Source: UBA6197 sp047638075 (GTDB taxonomy: Bacteria; Pseudomonadota; Alphaproteobacteria; Rhodobacterales; Rhodobacteraceae). Taken from it: 64,000 nt of DNA. Positions 8,955 through 17,061 of this stretch are shown piece by piece. The notes under the pieces were generated by a model. The model searched no databases. It saw nothing but the letters and a program-made list of their open reading frames with translations, and was not told the origin of the DNA. The translations under genes were made by a program, and so were the position numbers. Every line of letters starts with the position of its first letter. Within the stretch, counting starts at the first letter, position 1. The stretch spans positions 1 through 64,000 of the forward strand of contig NZ_JBLJBV010000036.1 in the NCBI RefSeq assembly GCF_047638075.1, in the 5' to 3' direction.

Positions 8955-8968
8955 TTTCCATATGGAAA
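8955..8968. promoter_or_regulatory. 14-bp perfect palindrome, candidate operator
   Basis: TTTCCATATGGAAA is a perfect inverted repeat about 45 bp upstream of the TATAAT of the Lrp-headed operon. Its position and symmetry fit an activator or autoregulator site for a dimeric protein such as the adjacent Lrp-type regulator. Binding is inference. Confidence 0.45.
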
Positions 8969-8997
8969 AACAAAAGCCAGAACACTTTCTGATTCGC

Positions 8998-10899
8998 CTA
9001 ATCCGAGGCCAGACGTAACGCAGGCCCCGCCGCGGGCGGCTCTGACAGGGGGTAAACAGGTTTGGTCGGCACGATCCTGAGCGCGCGCAGCGCATTCAAG
9101 ATAACAGCCACATCAATCACCTCTTGCAGCAATGCCCCCTGAACAGGGGTCAGATACCCCAGCGCGGCCGCGACCATCCCCGCAGCCGAAAGCCCGATCC
9201 CCGCGATCACGCTTTCCACCGCAATCCGGCGTGATCTACGCGCAATTTCCAGACCCGGCAAAAGCCGGTCCAGCCGGTCGACCAGCAGCACGACATCGGC
9301 CGCCTCGGCGGATGCCGCCGCACCGCGGGCGCCCATTGCCACGCCAACATCGGCAGCAGCCAGGGCGGGCGCGTCATTGACACCGTCACCAACCATCATC
9401 ACCGGGCCGGTCTTGCGTTCGGCCAACACCAAAGCCACCTTTTGATCGGGGCCAAGATCGGCGTGAATACCGTCAAGATCCAAGCCTTCGGTCACCACCT
9501 CGGCTACGTCCCGGCGGTCGCCCGTCGCCAACAAAATTCGCCCCATACCCTGCTTGCGCAGGCCCGCCAACAGCTCTGCCGTGCCTGCCCGCAGCTCATC
9601 CGCCATTACCAGACTGCCCGCAAACCTGCCATCCAGCGCAAGGGCGACACGCACCGCCCCCGCATCACCGTGCCAGCCGCCCTGATCCACGGCGCCAGTT
9701 TGTGCTGTCACAAAATCGGCGCCACCCACGCGGACATCGCGCCCCCCCACGCGCCCCGACACGCCCTCTCCAGGGGCCTCGACTACCTGTTCGGGTACCG
9801 GCAAAACCATCCCTCGCACTTGCGCAGCCGTAACGATCGCTTGGGCAACCGGATGTTTTGAGGCCTGATCCAGGGCTGCGGCATAAAACAGAATGTCACC
9901 TTCGGACCAACCTGCCTGCGCCGTTATCGACACGATATGCGGGCGCCCGTCCGTCAGGGTGCCGGTCTTGTCCAGAACCAGCGTCCGGATCCGGGCCAGC
10001 GCCTCAAGCGGCTTGGCCCCCTTGATCAGCACCCCGAAATGCGCCGCCCGCGACAGCCCCGCAACCAGTGCCACCGGCACCGCCAGGATCAGCGGGCACG
10101 GCGTGGCGACAACCAAAACCGCCACCGCGCGGATCGGATCGCCGGTAAACCACCACGCACCACTGGCCAACACCACCGTAACAGCCAGGAATACCAGCGA
10201 ATAGCGGTCAGCCAGCCGGGCCATCGGCGCCTTTGATTTCTGCGCCGCCTCGACCAGCCGGACGATCCCCGCATAGGTGCTGTCCGCCGCGCGACGGCTG
10301 GCACGCAGATCGAACGCCTCGCCCGCGTTGGTTGACCCGCTCATCACGTCTTGGCCCTGCATCAGGCGGGCAGGCATGGATTCGCCCGTCAGTGCGGACT
10401 GATCCAGCACCGCACTGCCGTTCTCAACCGTCCCGTCGACCGGGGCCACATCCCCCTGCCGGATCAGCAGCAGATCACCCGGCGCGATATCATCCAGCGG
10501 CACCTCCTCCAGCGCGCCGTTTTGGTGCCGCGTTGCGGTGCGGGGCACGCGAGACAAAAGATCGCTCATCTCACGCCGGGCCCGGCCCTCGGCAAAGCTT
10601 TCCAGAAAGGTGCCGCCCGAATACATCAGCGCCACCACAGCCGCCGCCAACGTTTCGCCAAAAAACAGCGCCGCCGACATCGAAAGCGCCGCCACGATGT
10701 CCAGCCCCACCTCGCCCCGCCACAGGCTGCGGACAATCTCAACCAAAAGCGCGGCCAAAACCGGGATGACGGCGGCCGACCATGCCGCGCTGGCCAGTCC
10801 GGGCAAGACAGCAACCCGCAAAACCAGCCCGGCAACCAGCCCGACAAGCGCGACCGCCACCAGCGCAATATTCAGCCGATCGTGAAACGAAGATGACAT
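8998..10899 (-). CDS. Heavy-metal-translocating P1B-type ATPase
   Basis: The 633-residue protein exports or imports a metal ion by ATP-driven phosphorylation. It has actuator-domain TGES (171-174), the intramembrane metal-site motif as TPCPL (266-270), phosphorylation site DKTGT (310-314), and hinge GDGVNDAPAL near residue 517. About eight membrane segments are apparent. Unlike CopA/ZntA enzymes it has no N-terminal CxxC heavy-metal-associated domain; the protein starts only a few residues before the first membrane span. The TPC rather than CPC motif points away from classical Cu(I) or Zn/Cd pumps, so the metal is undetermined. It is transcribed alone, 118 nt before the Lrp gene on the same strand. 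Confidence 0.9.
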   Translation of the reverse strand: MSSSFHDRLNIALVAVALVGLVAGLVLRVAVLPGLASAAWSAAVIPVLAALLVEIVRSLWRGEVGLDIVAALSMSAALFFGETLAAAVVALMYSGGTFLESFAEGRARREMSDLLSRVPRTATRHQNGALEEVPLDDIAPGDLLLIRQGDVAPVDGTVENGSAVLDQSALTGESMPARLMQGQDVMSGSTNAGEAFDLRASRRAADSTYAGIVRLVEAAQKSKAPMARLADRYSLVFLAVTVVLASGAWWFTGDPIRAVAVLVVATPCPLILAVPVALVAGLSRAAHFGVLIKGAKPLEALARIRTLVLDKTGTLTDGRPHIVSITAQAGWSEGDILFYAAALDQASKHPVAQAIVTAAQVRGMVLPVPEQVVEAPGEGVSGRVGGRDVRVGGADFVTAQTGAVDQGGWHGDAGAVRVALALDGRFAGSLVMADELRAGTAELLAGLRKQGMGRILLATGDRRDVAEVVTEGLDLDGIHADLGPDQKVALVLAERKTGPVMMVGDGVNDAPALAAADVGVAMGARGAAASAEAADVVLLVDRLDRLLPGLEIARRSRRIAVESVIAGIGLSAAGMVAAALGYLTPVQGALLQEVIDVAVILNALRALRIVPTKPVYPLSEPPAAGPALRLASD

Positions 10900-11272
10900 T
10901 CGGCACCGCCCCCTTACTTGTCAGCCAACACATCCCCGGACAGAGGGCCAACCGCCCCGCCCCCTTGTGGGCACAATTTCGGGCCAACCAACCAATGAAT
11001 ACTGCAACAATCAACACTCTAGGCGGGGATTGCGGCCCCGCCAAGCTACATTCCGCGCGCAAATCCCTCACCAGCGCAGAAGAACCAATGCCCCCGATCA
11101 GCCACAAGACCGGGACAGTTGTTCCACGCCGCCAGCCAGCTGAAGCAAAACCGCCTCATTTGGGAAAAATCCCGGTGTAGTGCTTGAAACCGGCGTTTCC
11201 GGCGCGTTATTTGCGCCCAAAACGAGGGCGACGCCCCCGATGCACAGCCTCAGTTAAAAAGGTCATATTTCA
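10900..11272. other. Intergenic region between metal ATPase and sat/cysC
   Basis: This 373-nt divergent intergenic stretch must hold promoters for both flanking genes. I see no convincing gene, no known riboswitch pattern and no clear operator. A small GAAAC/GTTTC hairpin lies near 11186-11200, and an AAAAAGG serves as SD before the sat/cysC ATG at 11273. Confidence 0.6.
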
Positions 11273-12979
11273 ATGCAGCTTGCCAATCTTGCCCCGGTGC
11301 CGGAACTTTATGTTTCATACGAATCCTCTCAGAAACTAAAGGCAGAGGCGGGCGATCTGCCGTCCTGGGATCTGACCCAGCGCCAGATTTGCGATTTGGA
11401 ATTGCTGATGAACGGCGGCTTTTTTCCGCTTAAAGGGTTCATGTCCGAGGCTGACTATGACGGCGTCGTCAACGATATGCGGCTGGCCGATGGCGCGCTG
11501 TGGCCCATGCCGATCACGCTGGATGTATCCGAGAAATTTGCCGAAACCATCACCCCGGGCAGCGATATTGCGCTGCGCGATCAGGAAGGCGTGATCCTGG
11601 CCATCCTGTCCGTCACCGACAAATGGGAGCCGAACAAATCGCACGAGGCCGAAAAGGTTTTTGGCGCGGACGATCTGGCCCACCCTACCGTGAATTATCT
11701 GCACAATACCGCGGGCAAAATCTATCTGGGCGGCCCCATCACCGGTATCCAGCAACCGGTTCATTACGATTTCAAGGCGCGCCGCGATACGCCAAACGAA
11801 CTGCGCGCCTATTTCCGCAAGATGGGCTGGCGCAAGGTCGTTGCCTTTCAGACCCGCAACCCGCTGCACCGCGCCCATCAGGAACTGACATTCCGCGCTG
11901 CCAAAGAGGCGCAGGCAAACCTGCTGATCCACCCGGCCGTCGGGATGACAAAACCGGGCGACGTGGATCATTTTACCCGGGTGCGCTGCTATGAGGCGGT
12001 GTTGGACCAATACCCGTCATCGACCACGACGATGAGCCTTTTGAATCTGGCGATGCGCATGGGGGGCCCGCGCGAGGCCGTCTGGCATGGGCTGATCCGC
12101 AAGAACCATGGCGTAACCCACTTTATCGTCGGCCGCGACCATGCCGGCCCCGGCAAAAACAGCCAGGGCGAAAATTTCTATGGCCCCTATGATGCCCAGG
12201 CGCTGTTCAAAAAGCACGAGGCAGAAATTGGGGTGACCATGGTTGACTTTAAGCACATGGTATATGTGCAGGAAAAAGCACAGTATTTTCCGTCCAACGA
12301 AGTGCCGGAAGATTGCACCATCCTCGATATTTCCGGCACCGAGCTACGCCGCCGGCTGCGCGAAGGGCTTGAGATTCCCGAATGGTTCAGCTTTCCGCAG
12401 GTGGTTGAGGAACTGCGGCGCACCAAACCCGCACGTTCAAAACAAGGGTTTACGGTGTTTTTCACCGGGCTTTCCGGCTCTGGCAAATCCACCATCGCCA
12501 ATGCGCTGATGGTCAAGCTGATGGAGATGGGCGGGCGCCCGGTCACATTGCTGGATGGCGATGTGGTCCGTAAACACCTGTCGTCCGAGCTGGGATTCAG
12601 CAAGGAACACCGCGACATCAACATCAAACGTATCGGCTATGTCGCGTCTGAGATCACCAAGAACGGCGGCATAGCCCTTTGCGCCCCGATCGCCCCCTAC
12701 ACTGCCACCAGACGCGCCGTGCGCGAGATGATCGAATCCTTTGGTGCCTTTATCGAGGTGCACGTTGCCACCTCACTAGAAGAGTGTGAACGCCGTGACC
12801 GCAAGGGGCTGTACAAGCTTGCCCGTGAAGGTAAAATCAAGGAATTCACGGGGATTTCAGACCCTTACGAGGCGCCAACGGCGGCTGAACTGGTGGTCGA
12901 TACGGAAAATGTCAGCGTTGACCACTGTGCCCATCAGGTCATTTTGAAACTGGAATCGCTGGGGTTGATCCGCGGCTGA
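11273..12979 (+). CDS. Bifunctional sulfate adenylyltransferase / adenylylsulfate kinase
   Basis: The 568-residue fusion makes APS from sulfate and ATP and then PAPS, in assimilatory sulfate activation. The N-terminal two thirds is ATP sulfurylase, with QTRNPLHRAH (the HxxH-containing active site) near residues 197-206 and GRDHAGPG near 289-296. The C-terminal third is APS kinase, with P-loop FTGLSGSGKST near residues 400-410, the LDGDVVRKHLSSELGFS substrate segment and SDPYEAP. Fused Sat/CysC proteins of this layout are common in Rhodobacterales. It is monocistronic, bounded by a terminator at 13021. Confidence 0.95.
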   Translation: MQLANLAPVPELYVSYESSQKLKAEAGDLPSWDLTQRQICDLELLMNGGFFPLKGFMSEADYDGVVNDMRLADGALWPMPITLDVSEKFAETITPGSDIALRDQEGVILAILSVTDKWEPNKSHEAEKVFGADDLAHPTVNYLHNTAGKIYLGGPITGIQQPVHYDFKARRDTPNELRAYFRKMGWRKVVAFQTRNPLHRAHQELTFRAAKEAQANLLIHPAVGMTKPGDVDHFTRVRCYEAVLDQYPSSTTTMSLLNLAMRMGGPREAVWHGLIRKNHGVTHFIVGRDHAGPGKNSQGENFYGPYDAQALFKKHEAEIGVTMVDFKHMVYVQEKAQYFPSNEVPEDCTILDISGTELRRRLREGLEIPEWFSFPQVVEELRRTKPARSKQGFTVFFTGLSGSGKSTIANALMVKLMEMGGRPVTLLDGDVVRKHLSSELGFSKEHRDINIKRIGYVASEITKNGGIALCAPIAPYTATRRAVREMIESFGAFIEVHVATSLEECERRDRKGLYKLAREGKIKEFTGISDPYEAPTAAELVVDTENVSVDHCAHQVILKLESLGLIRG

Positions 12980-13020
12980 CAGGACCCAGCGGCAAGACGT
13001 CAGAACAAAATTCCGCCGAA

Positions 13021-13047
13021 CGCCGCCCTACTGCCGGGCGGCGTTTT
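13021..13047 (+). terminator. Rho-independent terminator after sat/cysC
   Basis: CGCCGCCC (13021-13028) pairs with GGGCGGCG (13036-13043) and is followed by TTTTCGT, 42 nt after the sat/cysC stop. Confidence 0.85.
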
Positions 13048-13190
13048 CGTATCCATGACCCGAGGGCGCCCAACCATAGGCGGCAGGGCCGCGCACCGTC
13101 AGGGCGCCCCCCTCATCCGCGCGCCATAGCTTTGCCGAAACGGCCATGACGCAAGGCGCGCACGACTGCCCCCCCCCCCGCCAACGGCTG

Positions 13191-14132
13191 CTATAGCACG
13201 TTGGGCAGCGGATGCCCTTCTGCGAGGGCGATCAGGTTGGCAACGGCCATCAGGCCCATCGCATCGCGGACCTCTTCGCAGGCGGTGCCCAGATGCGGCA
13301 GCAGGGTGACATTCTCAAGCGAACGAAGCGCCTCGGGCACCAGCGGTTCTCGCTCATAGACATCAAGGCCCGCACCGGCAATTTTGCGCGTCGAAAGTGC
13401 TGCGATCAGCGCAGCCTCATCCACCACATCGCCCCGTGCGATGTTGATCAAATGCGCGTGGGGGCCCATCTGCGCCAGTTCATTCGCGCCGATCAGGTGC
13501 CGGGTTTCTGGCCCGCCCGGCACGGCAATGACCACGAAATCGGCCCCCAACGCATCGGCCAGTGTCCCCTGCCGCGCGGGCATGTCCAGGGTGCCAAGGG
13601 GCGAGCGGTTGTAAAACACCACCTCCATGCCAAAGCCAAAATGGCCACGCCGCGCAATCGCCTGACCGATCCGCCCCATACCGATAATGCCCAACCGCTT
13701 GCCCGTAACATGCTGGCCCAGCATCTGCGTGGGTTGCCAGCCGGTCCAGGCACCGGCGCGCAGCAACCGCTCGCCTTCGCTGGCGCGCCGCGCGCTCATC
13801 AGAATCAGGGTCAGGGCAATGTCGGCGGTGGCATCGGTCACGGCACCGGGGGTATTGCTGACGGCAACCCCGGCGGCGCGGGCGGCAGCCACGTCGATGT
13901 GGTTATACCCCACGCCGAAATTGGCCAGTAGCCGCGCCCGGATTGGCCCCTGAAAGGCGGCTGCGCCAAAGGCATCGCCCAGCGTCGGCAATATTGCGTC
14001 ATAGTCAGCCAGCGCCGCACGCGCCGCGGCCAATGTCAGCGGCGCCGAGTCATCGCGCAGCACCACGTCAAACCGGGCGTTCAGCGCGGCTTCAACCTTG
14101 GCGGTCTGCCGCCGTGTCACCAATACCCGCAT
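13191..14132 (-). CDS. D-isomer-specific 2-hydroxyacid dehydrogenase (glyoxylate/hydroxypyruvate reductase-like)
   Basis: The 313-residue NAD(P)H-dependent dehydrogenase reduces 2-oxo acids such as glyoxylate or hydroxypyruvate. It shows the Rossmann motif GIIGMGRIGQAIARR near residues 150-164, the NIARGDVVDEAAL signature, catalytic Glu in GLDVYEREPLV, and catalytic His in LLPHLGTA. The ATG at 14132 overlaps the csaA stop by one base (TGATG), so the two genes are translationally linked. GGGAGG lies 8-13 nt upstream. The precise 2-oxo acid is not determined by the sequence. Confidence 0.9.
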   Translation of the reverse strand: MRVLVTRRQTAKVEAALNARFDVVLRDDSAPLTLAAARAALADYDAILPTLGDAFGAAAFQGPIRARLLANFGVGYNHIDVAAARAAGVAVSNTPGAVTDATADIALTLILMSARRASEGERLLRAGAWTGWQPTQMLGQHVTGKRLGIIGMGRIGQAIARRGHFGFGMEVVFYNRSPLGTLDMPARQGTLADALGADFVVIAVPGGPETRHLIGANELAQMGPHAHLINIARGDVVDEAALIAALSTRKIAGAGLDVYEREPLVPEALRSLENVTLLPHLGTACEEVRDAMGLMAVANLIALAEGHPLPNVL

Positions 14133-14467
14133 CAAAACAGCCTCCCGCCCAAAGGTACGTCCTGCTCTGGCGCGATCAGTACCACCTCGCCGGTCGCGTC
14201 CGGCACGCCCAGAGTCAACACCTCGCTCATGACCTTGCCGATCTGACGTGGCGGAAAGTTGACTACCGCCAACACCTGCCGCCCGACCAGATCTTGGCAG
14301 CGGTAATGCGTGGTGATCTGTGCCGATGACCGTTTTTCGCCAATTTCGGGGCCAAAATCAATCCATAGCTTGTAGGCGGGTTTGCGCGCCTCGGGGAATG
14401 GTTCGGCGCGGGTGATGCATCCGACGCGGATATCGACCTTCTGGAAATCATCAAAGGTAATGGTCAT
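14132..14467 (-). CDS. csaA: tRNA-binding protein, CsaA-like
   Basis: The 111-residue protein is a single EMAP-II/OB-fold tRNA-binding domain. It begins DFQKVDIRVGCI, then PEARKPAYKLWIDFG, SSAQIT and VVNFPPRQIGKVMSEVL, matching the CsaA family end to end. CsaA binds tRNA and has been described as an export-related chaperone in Bacillus. Its role here is uncertain. It overlaps proC by 4 nt (ATGA) upstream and the dehydrogenase by 1 nt downstream, so the three form one operon. Confidence 0.9.
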   Translation of the reverse strand: MTITFDDFQKVDIRVGCITRAEPFPEARKPAYKLWIDFGPEIGEKRSSAQITTHYRCQDLVGRQVLAVVNFPPRQIGKVMSEVLTLGVPDATGEVVLIAPEQDVPLGGRLF

Positions 14468-15276
14468 TTGCCCAGTTCCCGCCCGCGATCTGCCGCCGCC
14501 TTCACCGCGCGCCGCAACAGCGCCGAAAAGCCCGTCGCAGGGTCCATCAACACGGCCAGGGCCGCCGCAGTGGTTCCCCCCGGCGAGGTCACGTTGACAC
14601 GCAGCTGGGCGGGGGTTTCATCGCTGGCTTCGGCCAACGCCCCCGCACCGGCGACAGTGGCGCGGGCCAATTGCAGCGCCAGCGCGGGTGAAAGCCCCTG
14701 ATCTTCGCCTGCCGCAGCCAGCGTTTCAATCAAATGGAACACATAGGCCGGACCGGACCCAGAAACGGCGGTGACGGCATCCATTTGATGCTCGCCCTCC
14801 AGCCGCACGACCTGCCCGACGGCTGATAAAAGCCCCTCGGCCAGCGCAAGATCAGCCTCTGTGGCGACGGTATTGCCGCAAATGGCCGTGATACCACGCC
14901 CTATTGCTGCAGGCGTATTGGGCATCGCGCGCACGAGCGGCGTCGCCGCCCCCAAAACCGCCTCATAGGTGGCTATCGTCGTGCCGGCCGCCACGGCCAC
15001 AAACAAGGTGTCGCCCCCCCCCATTGCCGCAATAGCGGGCAATGCGGCCCCCATCATCTGCGGCTTGACCGCCACCAGCACTACTGCGGGCGATGCGGGT
15101 AGGGACGCGTTCACATGCACCCCCTGCACCAAAAGCCACTCGGAGGGGTTTGGATCAATCACCCAGACCGAGGCGGGCGAAAGCCCCCGCCCCAGCCAGC
15201 CCGACAGCATCGCAGAGCCCATCTTGCCGCAACCCAGAAGCACCAGCCCGCGCGCTGAAATATCATGAAAGTCCAT
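14464..15276 (-). CDS. proC: Pyrroline-5-carboxylate reductase
   Basis: ProC reduces pyrroline-5-carboxylate to proline, the last step of proline synthesis. The 270-residue protein has the N-terminal NAD(P)H-binding motif LVLLGCGKMGSAMLSGW, the central VRAMPNTPAAIG block, and the C-terminal signature VNVTSPGGTTAAALAVL. SD GAAAGGGG lies about 6 nt before the ATG. It leads a small operon with csaA and the hydroxyacid dehydrogenase. YbjN lies 27 nt upstream and is probably cotranscribed. Confidence 0.95.
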   Translation of the reverse strand: MDFHDISARGLVLLGCGKMGSAMLSGWLGRGLSPASVWVIDPNPSEWLLVQGVHVNASLPASPAVVLVAVKPQMMGAALPAIAAMGGGDTLFVAVAAGTTIATYEAVLGAATPLVRAMPNTPAAIGRGITAICGNTVATEADLALAEGLLSAVGQVVRLEGEHQMDAVTAVSGSGPAYVFHLIETLAAAGEDQGLSPALALQLARATVAGAGALAEASDETPAQLRVNVTSPGGTTAAALAVLMDPATGFSALLRRAVKAAADRGRELGK

Positions 15277-15303
15277 GCCATCCCCTTTCGTTAGGAAAGA
15301 AGA

Positions 15304-15807
15304 TTAGGCGCGACCGTAGGCCTCGGCAATGGCAACCTGCATTGCAGACTCGGGCGACTCATTCCCCCAGCAGGTCAGCTGAAACGCCGGATAGAACCGC
15401 TCGGCCGCCTGCACCGCCGCGCTGATAAGCCGGTCAATCTGCTCGGGGCAGGCCATTTGACCCCCCGACAGCACCAGCCCATAGCGCCAGACCATCAGCC
15501 GCTGTTCGGGCCAATAGGTAAACGCCCCGGTCCAGACCTGATCGTTGGCGCGGTTCAACAGATCGTAAAGCGCGGGCAGACGGTCGCTTGGCGGGTCCAT
15601 CTCGAAGGTGGAGATCAGCCGCAGCGTTTCATCCTGCGCCGACCACGCCAATGTCAGCGAATAGGTCCGCCACTGCCCCTCAAGCGCCATGGCGATCTGG
15701 TCATCCGCAACCCGGTCAAAGTCCCATTCGTGATGCGCGGCAAGCGTTTCGACAACGTCGATTGGATGCAGATCATCAGAGTAGAGGAAATCCTCACTTA
15801 GCGCCAT
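15304..15807 (-). CDS. YbjN domain-containing protein
   Basis: The 167-residue cytoplasmic protein matches the YbjN (bacterial sensory transduction regulator) fold: alternating strands WDFDRVADDQIAMALEGQWR, LTLAWSAQDETLRLISTFEM and MVWRYGLVLSGGQ, followed by helices. This fold resembles the type III secretion chaperone/YbjN group. Molecular function is unknown. In alphaproteobacteria this gene is commonly found immediately upstream of proC, as here with 27 nt between them. SD GGAGAG precedes the ATG. Confidence 0.8.
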   Translation of the reverse strand: MALSEDFLYSDDLHPIDVVETLAAHHEWDFDRVADDQIAMALEGQWRTYSLTLAWSAQDETLRLISTFEMDPPSDRLPALYDLLNRANDQVWTGAFTYWPEQRLMVWRYGLVLSGGQMACPEQIDRLISAAVQAAERFYPAFQLTCWGNESPESAMQVAIAEAYGRA

Positions 15808-16068
15808 GTCTGCTCTCCTGCTTGTCTTGGCCCCTTGGGGTGGGGTCCAAGGCTAGATGTAACCACAAGGATCGGCGGCTGTTCACCTATCCATAACTAT
15901 ATATGGTGGGCACATTGGCGGGCACTGTAAAGGGAATACTCCGCCTTTTCTGCGGCCAAGGCGCAGAAAGCTGGGGAAAACTCTGCCAGATGGCGCCTTA
16001 TGACAGGTTTGCGGGGTAGCAAGGGGGGATGGGGGTGCTTGCGCCGCCCTGAAAACGGGGGGCTATTG
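15808..16068. other. Intergenic region upstream of ybjN
   Basis: This 261-nt gap presumably contains the ybjN-proC promoter and the end of the holin-like transcript. It includes an AT-rich TAACTATATATGG stretch at about 15893-15905. I see no gene or clear terminator. Confidence 0.5.
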
Positions 16069-16500
16069 TCAGGCCTTATCATCCGACTTTAGGGCCGCGA
16101 TGATCATTGCCCCGATCGCCAGGCCCGAAATGACAAGCGCAGCCGCAGATCGACGCCGTAACAGGCGGGGCAGCGCCGCCAAAACCGCCACAGTCGCTTT
16201 GCGACGGGCTTCAGACTGGTCAATCGCAGCGCGCACGCGTTGTAATCGCGTGCGCCGTTTCAGCACCGCCAGCAGGACAAAAGCCACGATGATGATCACC
16301 AGCGCCACGATGAACAGCGCCGTCGCCATACCCCAAAGCGGCGCCAGCACCGTGACAAGCCCCGCAATGCACACCACCCATGCCGTAAGGGCCAGCAATG
16401 CGACCATCGCCAGAATCGCCGCATTGCCGACTGCATCACGAAGGCGATTTGAAACACCTTGGGACAGTGATGTTAAAATGTCGTTTATCGGGTTTCGCAT
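16069..16500 (-). CDS. Phage-holin-family-like small membrane protein
   Basis: The 143-residue protein has two adjacent hydrophobic segments (about residues 27-50 and 54-78), a basic helix KRRTRLQRVRAAIDQSEARRK, and a third hydrophobic segment near the C terminus (ALVISGLAIGAMIIAAL). This layout matches the 'phage holin family / putative superfamily III holin' proteins found chromosomally in many alphaproteobacteria. It is paired with the DUF883-like gene 8 nt upstream, a typical envelope-stress pair. Nothing phage-related lies nearby, so a lysis role is unlikely. Confidence 0.65.
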   Translation of the reverse strand: MRNPINDILTSLSQGVSNRLRDAVGNAAILAMVALLALTAWVVCIAGLVTVLAPLWGMATALFIVALVIIIVAFVLLAVLKRRTRLQRVRAAIDQSEARRKATVAVLAALPRLLRRRSAAALVISGLAIGAMIIAALKSDDKA

Positions 16501-16508
16501 TTCAAGGC

Positions 16509-16859
16509 TCAGTCGTGGTTACGCCGCACCAGCATCGCAATCACCAGCCCAAGGCCCAGCGCCCCCAAGAACCACTGAAGGGGGTTTTCTTGAACATTGG
16601 CCTTCATGTTCTTTTCCAATTTCGCCACCTGCTTGCTTAATTTTTTCACGGCGCGGCGCGATTCGGTCAACATTTCTTCCGTAAAATCGCTGGCGTCGAT
16701 TTGCAAACCATCTGCGCGTGCCTTTCCGTATTTACCCAAGGTCTTGGTCAGCGCGGCAATGTCCTTGCGGATGTCGGCCATATCGGCCCGGATTTCTTCT
16801 TCATAGGCAGAAAAGTCTGCTTGTGTGTCAGGTTTGGATTCTGCTCCAGCGGTCGCCAT
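16509..16859 (-). CDS. DUF883/ElaB-YqjD-like membrane-anchored protein
   Basis: The 116-residue protein has a long charged helical region (about residues 14-85: MADIRKDIAALTKTLGKYG, ESRRAVKKLSKQVAKLEKNM) followed by a C-terminal membrane anchor WFLGALGLGLVIAML and RR. That is the ElaB/YqjD (DUF883) layout, in which E. coli homologues bind ribosomes at the inner membrane. I chose the ATG at 16859, 7 nt after AGGAG, over the ATG at 16865, which sits too close to that SD. Confidence 0.7.
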   Translation of the reverse strand: MATAGAESKPDTQADFSAYEEEIRADMADIRKDIAALTKTLGKYGKARADGLQIDASDFTEEMLTESRRAVKKLSKQVAKLEKNMKANVQENPLQWFLGALGLGLVIAMLVRRNHD

Positions 16860-17061
16860 GTCCATTCTCCTCTTGGTTTGCCTATCCAACGCATCAGGGG
16901 GCAACTGGTTCCACCCTGCCCAAACTAAAGGCTATCATCTTGCAAGTGAGGCCACATTGATACCTGTCAATAACATATCGGCCACAAAGGCCCATAATGA
17001 CCCCGGCCCCCGGACATGGCAGCCGCATCCTGAAATTTGCGTACAATAACATGGTAACCAA

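Noticed and set aside
13169..13179. Run of eleven C between sat/cysC and the hydroxyacid dehydrogenase
   Set aside because: It is intergenic, so it cannot cause phase variation of a coding frame. It is probably chance or a sequencing length ambiguity.
16069..16500. Holin-like protein as evidence for a prophage
   Set aside because: No phage structural, integrase or lysis genes are nearby. Such proteins are common chromosomal membrane proteins in this class.
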